A stretch of 64,000 nt of DNA from Clarireedia homoeocarpa. Its lineage: Eukaryota; Ascomycota; Leotiomycetes; Helotiales; Rutstroemiaceae. The notes beneath the pieces are model-generated. The model saw nothing but the letters and a program-made list of their open reading frames with translations. It made no database searches and was not told the DNA's origin. The stretch is from NCBI GenBank assembly GCA_001465935.1, contig LNKV01000005.1, positions 186,001 through 250,000 of the forward strand, in the 5' to 3' direction. Of the stretch, positions 34,401 to 45,317 are shown one piece after another. The position numbers and the translations under genes were made by a program. Position 1 is the first letter of the stretch, and every line of letters starts with the position of its first letter.

Positions 34401-35493
34401 AGGGTGCAGCGCCTGACAAATCTACAGAACCGGACTAAAAGCGAAGCCATGCAAGGGTAGTGCATGGAGGGGCAGACCTGGCGGATTTTGATTTGGGAGG
34501 ATGATGAGCAATGTGGGGTGCCATGTGGTAACTGGCCAATTGAGATCTTGACGGAGCGTAGACAGGAACGATATCAGCGTTGTGATTGGTGCTTTTTGGA
34601 AATACCAAGGTACATTAGATATGCATATGTCTCGACTAGAAACGGCACGCATTGATACTGAGTTAAGTAAGGTATGGAAAAAGAAGAAGAAAACGAAACG
34701 GCAGAGGGAGAGAGGCAGGAGAGATTCGTGAACTTACGAGCGAGCGGAAAGGGAGAACGTCGGCCCCAGGCGCAGTTGACGACAATACTTCGTACACGAT
34801 TCAAGAAGGATTCTCATGATGGCAAAATTTTTCACCTAGAGCACTAGAGCAAGAGCATGTCTGAAAATAGCAATTAGTCGTTCATCGATTCCATCACATC
34901 GTGTATACTTTCACAACAATCTGGCCGTCATCCTCAAGGCAGCGCGTCTCGAGAGTTAGCAAAAAGCACTGACATAAAGCAAGACGGCAATCAGGCTTCC
35001 TCCAGCTCTCCGTAGAGCTAATAATAATATGTCATTATGCTAACTCTTGCAACGCACATTCGAAAATGTGCGATGGGATGCTCATCCCTTGCCCATGCCA
35101 TGTCCCATCTAACCCTTGGAAGCAACTGTGGAGAAAAAGGGAACCATGTACATACTGTAATGTACGTACGTGCGTGCCTCCATGCCCGATAACCGACTAT
35201 TAACTGGAAATTATCATTTGGAATCGTTTCGCCTTGGATGATCAGAGACACCAGACCAGTCCCGTAAGCTACTTCCTTGGATAGAAGTGTAGTGCGGCAA
35301 GGTAGCACCGATAGGATTTTGGGAATTATTCCGGCTCATACTCTGGATATACTTTAGCTTTGGACCCCTCTTTCCCCAACCTTTCAGATATCGAACATAC
35401 TTATAGTAGTAGTGTCGAACTCAAACGTTGGTCGATTCGTCAAAGCTTGCTGCTCATCATCACCCACTTCAACAACACCAACAAGACTTCACC
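31497..35493. other. Gene-free stretch, 4 kb
   Basis: No gene supported. Short features: an 18-bp CGCGGATTTATGGGTATA unit in tandem at about 32678-32713 and a repetitive AGCTTCTAGCTT/AGCTTTTAGCTT patch at 34141-34182. Open frames are all below 100 codons and look random. Confidence 0.5.
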
Positions 35494-36568
35494 ATGTCTG
35501 CTTGTCCAACCTCCTCTCGTACAGCTTCGATCTCATCGACAAGCTCGACGACCAAACTTTCGCCTATTGTGAAGAAGAAGTTCTGCTGTAGTTTCCCTGG
35601 TTGCGGGAAGTCGTTTTCGAGATCTGAACATTTGCATCGCCATGCTCTGAACCACAAAGATGGAAATCACACATGCTTAAGATGCAGAGCGCACTTTCGT
35701 CGCCGCGATCTCCTTGGTGTGTTATGATTATGAAAACTGTTTGGTACTGCGACTAATAATATTTACAGATAGACATATGAACCGTCACAAGGAGAAGGAT
35801 GATGAGGCTGGTGGCGAGGGTTTGGGTGTACTTGCAACGAGGAAGAGACTTTGGAGGGATGCCGATGGAAATATTGTCAACACGCGTCGCCCATCTTTTG
35901 TTCAAGAGGGCACCAAGAGAAGACAAACCACACGCGGCGAGCGCAAGACCAAAGCAAACAACGAACTGACAGTACAACTTGGTGTCAACCCATTACCATC
36001 TCCCGCCATGACCACACCCACCATCCGCTCCCGATCTCCATCTACCATAATCATCGACTCAGGCAATCGCTACGGCGAAAGCGATGACCATCATAGATTC
36101 GAAGCACATCAAACAGTCACCTGGAATGGAATGAACAACTCATCCATGCCATCCCCACCCATCTCAGAACCCAGCATCCAGTCCACAAGCCATTCACCCG
36201 CGCCTGAACTAAGCGATATAGACGGACTCTATGAGGACGCGTGGCCCCACCATCTACCTCACATTCCGGCCGTGGTGAACAGCCGACCGGCGGAATACGA
36301 TATGGGGCATTCACATTGGGGTAGTCAGCCCTTCCAGACGTTTATGGGTGCGATGCCGGAAGTGCAGTATGAGGATATCTTTAAACCGGAGACGGGCATG
36401 TACGATTGGCAGCATTGGAACAACCAGATGTTGATGTCGAGGTGTAGGGAGGAAAAGTACGAGGCGCAGCAGCAGCAGGAGGTGGAGATCAAGAGGGAAT
36501 GGACTTACCAGTATCCGTCGCAGGCAGCAGGGAATTTTCATAGAACGTATGGTGTTGGTAGATGTTAG
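35494..36568 (+). CDS. C2H2 zinc-finger transcription factor (two fingers)
   Basis: Exons 35494-35716 and 35769-36568 with a 52-bp intron (GTGTGT donor, ACTAAT branch, ACAG acceptor), giving 340 residues. Two adjacent C2H2 fingers lie at about 31-54 (CCSFPGCGKSFSRSEHLHRH) and 60-81 (CLRCRAHFRRRDLLDRHMNRH, completed only by splicing). This pair is typical of fungal DNA-binding regulators of the CreA/fungal C2H2 type. The rest is low complexity, with Pro/Ser and His/Trp patches and a QQQQ run. It lacks the large fungal regulatory domain that often follows such fingers, so it is a short member. Targets unknown; no linked cluster genes are evident. Confidence 0.83.
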
Positions 36569-38320
36569 ATGTTTAGGATAAATGTGAAATCAAAATAATT
36601 ACAATACTATCTAATCTTTCACCACTACATCATGTGAAATTCTGTATGTATGTTCGATGACCTACAATATCAATATCTTGCGTGACTCCAGGAGGCTCTA
36701 TTCGATCCTCAAATTAAGATCTGATATCAAATGCGGCTTCGAGGCACAAAATGAGATTCCGGTATATCATCGAAACATTAACGGACGGTAATTGAATTTC
36801 CTCGCCCCCAATGGCCCCCAAATGTATTTTTGCATCATCTACATCATCGAATCTTACTCCCAAGCGATCCTTCCCTTTTGCCACGAGGGCAAGCGCACCA
36901 GAACCCAGACAGACCAACGTACCTAAGAACTAACACCCATCTCATCTCGTACCATGCCATGCTAGTTATCCCATGCCATGAAGGAAAACATTCCGTGCAG
37001 ATTCCGTAACATTCCACTCACCCACCCCCAAGATCCAATTGAGAGAGGGAGATCAAGTCAGCCTCGGCACGCACTCCTCACCCGTCACTCAACCCAGCCC
37101 AGATCTCGTCAAAAAGCCTGCCTGGGTAAGCCCGTTAATTTTCCGTGCCGCATGTTAAAGAGACGATGCGGCTCCACATGCTGTTGGTAGCAATGGCGTG
37201 ACAAAGTTATTTCCAACTCCCAAGATTCCGTTCGAGAAGATAGAAGGCCTTTCTCCACAGAGGAATATAGGGATATAGCCGCCAGGTTTTTGCGGCTCAG
37301 CACTTTGGCTGCTCCACTGCCTCTTCCACTGCCATGGATGCTTGGGCCCAGCCGTGTGGATCTACCTCCGATGCTACTGTGCTGTAGGTACTTGGTATCC
37401 TGGCAGAATAACTTACCGTAATGCACAGTAGTGCAAAACGTAGTACTTACCTCTCCTGGAGAGGGAAGGATTTTGGTTTGGTTAATTGTGCTTGGGTGCG
37501 TGGGTGCCCGTTGCTGGAACGAGACTAATATTTGGGGAACGCGTTGATGAACTGATAAGGATTCCGGCCAATATCCCTGGTCCTAGTTTGATGCTTACGT
37601 TCAACCGTCGCTGTGTAATCTGCTATGTTGCTAAGATGATGCGATTGAAGCGCCTGGTAAATTGAAGATTCCAAATAATATGTGCTTGTCGTTAAAGTCA
37701 AACTTTTGTGTGACGGTGATGCCCCTTACCTTAGGGGCTTTGACGGTCAAAAAAGTATTTTTGGAAGAACTCAAGCATGGGAAAGGGGATTCTCATCAAA
37801 AAACGTAGGTTTAGAAGACGTTATCGTTAAAATAATTGTCACATCGGCTCAAGGTGCCCATGCCCATGAACCTCAAATTAAGAAATATATCTCCATGGCT
37901 CCTAGCAATATCGTTCATTTGCCTGAGATATAGTTTCAACAAGGAAGATTGACGGAGAAAGTAGATCCTCTGCAAGATAACACAACGGAAACGGGTATTT
38001 TGCCCCCCAAACACCTAAAGCACCTTCCCTTTCCTTTCGCTCTCCCATATTAAAGTAAACAAACTCGATTTCGATCAAAGCCACTACCAAGTTCGTGATA
38101 ACAGACAGACTCGTGATCCGAGCTGCAAGCCAAACTCCACTCCGTAGTCACACGCCCCTTCCGGGGAATTGGTGGAGCCGCGATAAAATGATACAAATGC
38201 AAAGTAAAATAAAATCTTACACCGCCTAGTGCAAGAACCATGACTGACGGACTGACTGAATGGCTGGCTGGCTGTTCGTCGACGTTCCCGTGCTTTAATT
38301 TTGTCCTGGTGTGTTCTCCA

Positions 38321-38352
38321 GACGCAACGCAACGCAACGCAACGCAACGCAC
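38321..38352. repeat. CAACG pentamer microsatellite
   Basis: Six tandem copies of ACGCA on the + strand. Confidence 0.85.
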
Positions 38353-38370
38353 GCAGGGTAGGGCAGGACA

Positions 38371-38426
38371 AGGGAAAGGGAAAGGGAAAGGGAAAGGGAA
38401 AGGGAAAGGGAAAGGGAAAGGGAAAG
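38371..38426. repeat. GGGAAA hexamer microsatellite
   Basis: About nine perfect tandem GGGAAA units, resembling but not identical to telomeric repeats. Confidence 0.9.
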
Positions 38427-40086
38427 CGCCGTAATTTACGATGGAATACGCACCGTTCGTTCCTTTCGGCCTACGTTTGTCTAGCCATTGGTCAAGCAGC
38501 TTACTCTGCTCTGCTTATGCTTAATCTTAAAGCTAGCATTGGTGTTGATGTCAACATTACTGTCATCACGTACAAGATTCTGCACTGTACATTGTCTCAC
38601 TGTGCACTGTAAAGTTAAAAGCATAGCCGTTGCAAGTGCCGGATTTAAGCGTTCATGGTCTGGTCTGGCTGCCCAAACGCGGACTTGCACTTCCATGTAT
38701 TTTTGCACTGCGCAAAATGCGGCCATGCGCGAATATTCGCTTGCAGAATAGAACGAACTGCGGATGGCTGCGCTGTGCTGGGGTAGGTTAGGTTAGATGA
38801 ATTGCGTTGCCTACTGTACTGTATGTTTTAGATATGCAGGGATGGCACGCAAGGTAGGATTAAATCGAAGAGGTTTGCGTTTTGCATTTTGATGAGTTCG
38901 GCTGCTTGCTTGCTTGCTTGCTTGCTTGCTGACTTGCTACTTTTTAGCTAGATCCTGCAAGATAATGGGTCAGTAGGGTCGGCAGAAAAACAAACAATGA
39001 TTGGTAGCAATACGGTCAAATAGGGTTAACGTGTAGTTCATGACGTCGTATGGTTACACACGAGAGAGAGAATTTACGTACGGCCGTAATATGTTGTTGA
39101 TTTCCACATGTTTCAGAAATTCACGTGATCTATACTCCTTTCCGGCTCCCCATCAAAGTCCGTACAAGTCCTCTCTCGTCTTCATAACTCTCCATAAAAT
39201 TAGCCCACACTGTTCTCTATGACGCATTATTCTATTGCTTCAATTTAAATATCTCAGTGCTGATCGAAGAAAGGAGAAGAGACGCGTATGACGCGTCTGC
39301 CGGAGATACAGAATCCGAGAGGAAAACAATCCATCTGACATGAGGACATCTATTACTTCAATGCAGACCGGCTACAGACTATTCCTAAAGACCAAAAGTT
39401 GTGGACGGGGATTGACCTCAGTATGCTCTTGTTGTCACCATTCTTTCATGTTCTGAATGTGCCGCCGAGGGCGTTGATGAAGACGGCTTCAAAGCCGCTG
39501 CCAATGTGTCGCGTTCCCGTTCGTAAATTGAGCAAAGGTTTCTTAATCAACACCAAGTGATTTCCGGCGGTGTTTCTAGCATCGCAAGAACTCCTAGGCA
39601 AAACAAGGGATTAATGCCTGAAGCACATCTCGATAGTAAACATTGAAAAATATGTTCCGTTCATGGCTTTGAGTGTGCACCATGTTGTTGTATGCAGAAA
39701 CCCTCCCTCTTTCATTTTCATTTACGCTCAATTTGGGACGGTCAGTGTCATTCTAGGTAGTGGTACCACTATTTCAGGCATCAGATCAGTCGTTATAACA
39801 GTTAGTTGACGATGCAGATGTAAAGCTACTCGGCTATGCTATGTACCAATCGCAATCATGATTGCAGCAGGAATTGAGACTTGCAAGGAAGCCGCTTCAG
39901 ACGAAGATTGGTTCAGGCAATAAAGAGCATATCGTGGCATGCAATATTTGCTTCTGCGTCGAATGTTATAATTTTGCGGAAGATAGAGTGCTATCTAATG
40001 AACTATATCACACTTGACGTCTTGCTTAAGGCTAATCGAACTATACACTAATGAGATCGCAGGTGTGATATTGTATGTATTCACAT

Positions 40087-40117
40087 AAGCGGAAGTTTGG
40101 AATCCAAACTTCCGCTT
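40087..40117. other. 31-bp perfect palindrome
   Basis: AAGCGGAAGTTTGGA and its exact reverse complement are separated by a single base. Function unknown. Confidence 0.85.
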
Positions 40118-40684
40118 TGGATACAAGTTTGTGCCTCACTACAGCATGAGTACCTCCATCGGGATATCTACTGGCATCGTCATATGATGAAAATTGGAGG
40201 ACTTGCGGTGAGAACAAAAGCGAAAAAGGCCTCATAAGGCCTTTTGAAGAGCCTAGCATATTCTTGATTGTCTTGATTTCTCCGCGATTTCGTGCAGTAC
40301 GTCTATGTGCATGGCTCGAATTCCAAATCATGCAACTAGCCAATCTCTTGGTACTCATCTTAGGAAACAGCTGCAGCTACATGTTCATAGCCGTACAACC
40401 AATAGCACTGTTGTATAGAACCGATGGTCCAACGATAAGCTGTATGTGGAAGCAGATTCAATTGGCTCATACACACACCCAACAAAGACTCTGCGCCTGT
40501 CAGCATTAATGCGGCTGTTAAAAGACCTACTCGCATTACCTATGATATTCCTTCCGCTCTCAAGTGTGAAAAAAAGCATTGTACTAGCCCAAATTCTAGC
40601 CTCGTTCTTTATTCATCGAGTTAGGGCTACGATGCATACGTTGTTACTTCGGAATGCATGCATACATATATATTATATAGTCAG

Positions 40685-41141
40685 TATGGAGGCAACCCAC
40701 GTGAATGTAAGTGATACCTTTTCGTTACATTTTACTCACTGACATCCAAGTAGAACTCCACTTTAGCCTCACTTTTTGGAAGTCAAGCCTCATTCCCTGG
40801 TAGTATCGATTATGGAGCAGCGCAGAAACATTACTTTCGTACGCAAGAGCAGGAATTGACTCCAGAATGCATACTCACACCTGCCTCAACCAACGATGTG
40901 GCCGAGATGTTGAAGACCATCGTTGAATACCAGGTTAAATTTGCAGTGCGTGGTGGTGGTTATACACTGAATAGCGCTACGGCAAACATCAACGGTGGCA
41001 TCAAGATCAATCTTAGATCATTGAATCGGATAAGTGTTGACTAGACTAAGGGGACAGTTTTAATCGGTGGTGGAGCAAAATGGTCAGAGGTCTATCCGGT
41101 ACTTGATGCGCTTAAGCTAGCCACCTCGGGGGGGTTGGGGG
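40685..41141 (+). pseudogene. FAD-dependent oxidase (BBE/PCMH family), N-terminal fragment
   Basis: A frame from about 40755 encodes a recognisable start of a berberine-bridge-type FAD oxidase (FPGS, QEQELTPECILTPAST, DVAEMLK, NINGGIKI). A possible first exon (ATG 40685, donor GTAAGT 40706) joins in phase. Broken by a TAG at 41042-41044, then the same frame resumes (VLIGGGAKW, VYPVLDAL). The usual FAD-linking His context of GGH is GGGY here. The sequence stops being this family at a G-rich junction near 41130-41141 and continues as a different enzyme. The remaining two thirds are absent, so no function is possible. Confidence 0.75.
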
Positions 41142-42036
41142 GGAGTTCCTCGAAAGGATGTTCTCGGTCATTAGAGGAAGCGTCCTTTTCCTGGTCGACT
41201 ATCTCATTGAAGACTCTACTGGCCAAAAACTAGTCACCAGTCCTTCGGTCTCGCCAGAAAACACGTACATTGACAAGAACGGGAATAAAGGAGTTCCATG
41301 CGAAAGATCTACAATCGATCTTCACATCACAAACGCTCTATTCTCTATTTTCCTAGACTGCGTTTCGGTCCTACAAATCCAAGACAACCTCCACGATGCA
41401 GTACAATTAGCTCGCGAACGCCTCCCACCAATGCAGATTGGGTCCTTCGGACAACTTCTTGAATGGGGGAAAGACTTCACCGAGTTCGAGCCAGGCCATC
41501 GTCACACATCGCATCTTTGGGGTCTCCATCCTGGAAACAGTATCACACCGTCAAAAACACCGGATCTCGCCGCAGCGGCCGTAGTGACTTTACGACGTCG
41601 AGCGGAAAATGGTGGTGGACATACAGGCTGGAGTCGTGCTTGGCTGATCAATATGCACGCGAGACTACGCGATGCAGCTGGCTGTGCTGAACATATTCGT
41701 AAGCTATTGAAGGACAGTACTATGCCAAATATGCTAGATTTGCATCCGCCGTTTCAGATTGATGGCAACTTTGGTGGCTGTGCGGGGATCGTAGAGATGC
41801 TGATTCAGTGCCATGATGGGTATATACAGATTCTGCCTGCGTGTCCGAAGGAGTGGAAGACGGGATCGCTGAGGGAGGTGAGGGCAAGAAATTGGGTTGA
41901 GTTTGATTTTGAGTGGGAAGATATGTTGCTTACGAATGTGGTTGCGCACTCGAAACTGGGGAAAACAGATAAGGTGTTACTTCCTGATGGTAAAGTTGTG
42001 GAAATTAATGGACCTGGAGATCATCGTATGGTTTGA
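41142..42036 (+). pseudogene. GH95 alpha-L-fucosidase, C-terminal half
   Basis: An intact frame of nearly 300 codons matches only the C-terminal half of GH95 family enzymes (usual length about 750-800). Family blocks are clear: DYLIEDSTG, TSPSVSPENTY, EPGHRHTSHLWGLHPGN, GGGHTGWSRAWLIN, HPPFQIDGNFGG. The N-terminal sandwich and first part of the barrel are missing, replaced by an FAD-oxidase fragment through a G-rich junction. Family members hydrolyse alpha-1,2-fucosides; this copy cannot be a whole enzyme. It ends just 14 bp from the end of the convergent GH1 pseudogene. Confidence 0.8.
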
Positions 42037-42050
42037 TCTAATAATTCTAT

Positions 42051-43566
42051 CTATTGGACTGATGGTTGCTTTCCTTTGATCATGTATGTGAACAGATCCT
42101 TGATCACAGTAGCTGATCGTTTTGGATACCTCTTCTTTTCCTTGGAATCGAAATCCGCGAACGTAACACCAAATCGATCGGTATATCCTGTCGCCCATTC
42201 TATATTTCAAGTTAGTAAGGTGGCACTAAATCAGAATATTGCTTGACTTACCCCAGTTATCCGTGAAAGTCCATGCAAAGTATGTTCTGATATCAACGCC
42301 GTCTTCCTTCACAGCTCTGGCTAGTGCCTCGATATACCCCTCGAAGAACTCGACCCGAAACTTATCATTCAACACCTCTTCACTTGGCTCATTCTCCCTT
42401 TAGCCGTCGTCCCATTTTCAGTACTACAAATAGGTATATTATATCTCGCCCAGATCCAATTCAACAGCTTTCTAAACCCTCAAGGACACGTCCTCAACCA
42501 ATACGTATCACTAGCCGGCCCTCTCTCCATCCCCTGCTTATTCATATCCAATTTATCAATATTACCCGAATGATCATTGATATCCGCCGGGCCATCTCGA
42601 TGTCCCACAAAAAAAGCCGTATAACTATTCATCCCATAAAAATCCGAACTCACCGTCACCAACTTCTTCTCCTCCTCCCCGACTGTTTCCGCATATTCTT
42701 CGGATAATCCCCGGTCCGATAAATCGGATCGGCAAACCACGCAATCTCAAACTCCCGCGCCCGCTCCGCAGCCTCCACATCCAACGGGTCATCTTCGTCC
42801 CACAGCTCCGACCGAGTAATTCCCATGCAGTGTAATACCAATCGCGCCGCCTTGCTCCGCTTGAAACTCCTCGCGCTACATCTTCACTACGTGCCCGTGC
42901 GAGACGAGTTCCGTGTGTCCTACTATAAACGGCTTAGTGCTGGAATCCCCTTCTTCGTTCAATTCACGGTCTAAGACGAGCGTGCTGGCGCATGTACACC
43001 TGCTGCGTATCCTGCTAGCATTACACACCAGGCTCATTATACGTAATCCAATGCTTAACCTTATCACCCAAAGCCTCAAAGCACACGCGCGCATAGCGCA
43101 CAAAATCCGGAATACACGCCTGCATATCCAAAATTCCCAAGTACCGATCCTCCAGCGCCTGCGGCATGTCCCAGTGAAAGAGTGTCACAAATGGTGTGAT
43201 ACCATTCTTCAACAACTCATCCACCAGGTCGGAATAATACTGCAATACCTTCTCGTTGACGGGATCGTCGGCTCCGCCTATTGGGATGATGCGCGACCCA
43301 GGAGAGCGAAAATCGGTATGCGGTTACGTCGTAAGATTTCATGAGCGCTACGTCGGTGGCAGTTTGGTAGTAGGAGAGCACGGCGTCATCCCCGCTGCTG
43401 GAGTCTTTTACTTTGCCGGGGTGTGCCCGAATGTGTCCCAGATAGAGGGGCCCTTGCCGTCGGCGTCCTAGCCGCCTTCTACCTGCGCAGCAGCGGTAGC
43501 GTAGCCGAAGTGGAAGGTAGAAGGGAGGATATCTTTGAGGTCTTTGAGGCGTTCTGGGATAGTCAT
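42051..43566 (-). pseudogene. GH1 beta-glucosidase pseudogene
   Basis: Read from 43566 downwards, the product starts as a GH1 enzyme (FHFGYATAAAQVEGG, IWDTFG, YRFSL). The acid/base motif TYNEPG lies near 43025 and the nucleophile region STENG near 42435. One intron (GTAAGT donor near 42251, ATAG acceptor) separates TFTDNW from EWATGYTDRFG. Lesions are numerous: a TAG at 43468-43470 (GG-stop-DADGKG), a frameshift near 43400, an extra G near 43307, frame breaks around 42960-43020, a TAG at 42876-42878, a TGA at 42480-42482 and a one-base loss near 42400. Several stops fit G-to-A changes. Not functional. Confidence 0.85.
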
Positions 43567-44068
43567 CTTGGGGAATTAATACCTGGAGTTGTGATTTGAT
43601 ATTTGTCCGTTGGTCTTTGGGTTTTTGACTTGTGAGATATTTGACTGTGGTGTCAGGTCATATCATGTTATAGTGGTCAAAAATAAATTGATGCCCAATC
43701 GGGAGTATCTTTCGCGAGCCTCGGCAGTAAATGCTTGGTCAAGTGAGATTCCCTCCGCATATGCATCGCCTAGTTCGGTTGTGCGATTCGGTGGTGGTAC
43801 CCCACATGATGTGGCTGGTGGAAATAGATTCGCGAGGACGACGTAGGACGAGCTGATTCAGGCTAAAGTAAGCCTTGCATATCGTTAGTTAGTTTCTGAT
43901 GTCGATTCAACTTAGTATTTAATGTCTCGTGTTGTTGAAGGATTCCGCGCTCTTTTGGAGAAGGCATCGACGTTAGGCCGCGCGCTGAGTACCGAAGGGC
44001 TCTAGGAAGTTGTGCACGCTTTGAAGGACCTACTAATTCCTTTTTTTATCTGGAAATTGGAATAAATT
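43567..44068. other. Spacer between GH1 pseudogene and esterase gene
   Basis: About 500 bp; likely includes the promoter and leader of the esterase gene. Nothing else seen. Confidence 0.45.
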
Positions 44069-45317
44069 ATGGTAAGAAGAGTTGATGACTTGAATTTTTG
44101 CAGAAGTTCGATGGAATATGCTGATTCTATATAGGCACCATTAGATCAATTCATCCTGTTTGGTGTGTCATTTCCAAACCTTTCATTCACGGATAAATAT
44201 TCTGACCTTATAAAGGGGATAGTATTACTCAGAGCTCAAATAACCCAAACAGTTTCTCTTTTGCGTCGGCGCTTCAGGATGGTGAGTAATTGTGTCGTTT
44301 GATGAAATTGAATGGCTATCTTTCGACTCTGTGTCGTTTTTTCTGCGTCACATGTGCTGATGGACCATGTACAGCATATGTAAGAAAGCTTGATGTAATT
44401 AACAGAGGATTCAGGCATGTCTTCCAGCACTACTACCATAAATTTATATCAGCTAACAAAGAAAAGTGCCTACAACACCAACCACGGCCTGGAAGTCCTT
44501 CCACAATGGTTTCCTACCCCAGAACAAGCATCCGTGCGAATTTTTGTGCGTCTATCTGCCCACTGTCAATGAAATGAAAACACACTAACATTGTCCTACA
44601 GCTCATTTTCTTCGGCGCCAATGACTGTAACCGCGGACCTACCACCAAGCAGGACGTTGCGCTCGAACAGTTTCGAACCAATCTCGTGAAAATCATCACA
44701 CATCCTATAGTAAAAGCTCATGATCCAAAGATCATCCTAGTCACCCCTGCCCCGGTAGATGAAGCGACTTGTAGAGAGACAAATGCGGAGTGGGGGAACT
44801 TGGATGAGCCGAGACGAGTGAAAGACACGTTGGCTTATAGGGATATGGTGCTGCAGGTAGGGAGGGAGTTGGATCATCCTGTGGTAGATATTTGGAGTGC
44901 GATGATGAAAGTTTGTGGGTAAGTAGTGTGCTTTTCTGCTGACTTTAGCTTTTTTTTTTTTTTTTTTTTTTCTTGAAAACAATCAATGAAACATCGACGT
45001 GTACTCTAAATGGAGGTTGTCTGACGAGATTGGTTATAGTTGGAGTGAAGGAGATGTGAATAAAATGCCAGGCCAAGAAGCACTTGGGAAAGATGCGAGA
45101 ATCTTGAGACTGTTATTTGATGGTACGTTATTCACGTCCTCCCTCTCTCGAAGCTTAGCTAAGTTGACCGTTTCCAGGCCTCCATTTCACCGGAGAAGGT
45201 TACAAGATACTATTTGAAGAAGTGAGAAACTGTATAAAGGGCCACTACCCCGATCAGATGCCGGAGAAGCTAGACTATCAAATAAAGATGCAGTGGGAAA
45301 AAGATTTGGGATGGTAA
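44069..45317 (+). CDS. IAH1: IAH1-type SGNH/GDSL esterase
   Basis: A small cytosolic-type SGNH hydrolase; yeast Iah1 hydrolyses isoamyl acetate. Eight exons: 44069-44071, 44135-44162, 44216-44281, 44375-44414, 44467-44545, 44602-44918, 45016-45122 and 45178-45317, giving 259 residues, the normal family length. Motifs appear in order only after splicing: QFILFGDSIT (catalytic Ser), RKLDVINRGFS, LIFFGAND (Asn of block III), VTPAPVDE, and FDGLHFTGEGY (catalytic Asp-His). The first coding exon is the start codon alone; an in-frame TAA lies six bases upstream. Intron 44415-44466 has a GC donor (GCATGT). Intron 44919-45015 contains a poly-T run of about 23. All other splice sites are GT-AG. No signal peptide. 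Confidence 0.85.

Larger units (their letters stand above)
36569..40684. other. Gene-free stretch, 4.1 kb
   Basis: No gene supported. It contains simple repeats (38321-38426, 38905-38930) and a perfect palindrome at 40087-40117. Coding-like frames over the simple repeats are artefacts. Confidence 0.5.

Noticed and set aside
38371..38426. Possible interstitial telomere repeat
   Set aside because: Unit is GGGAAA, not the fungal TTAGGG type, so it is an ordinary microsatellite.
38240..38612. Frames across the CAACG and GGGAAA repeats
   Set aside because: Open only because simple repeats lack stops.
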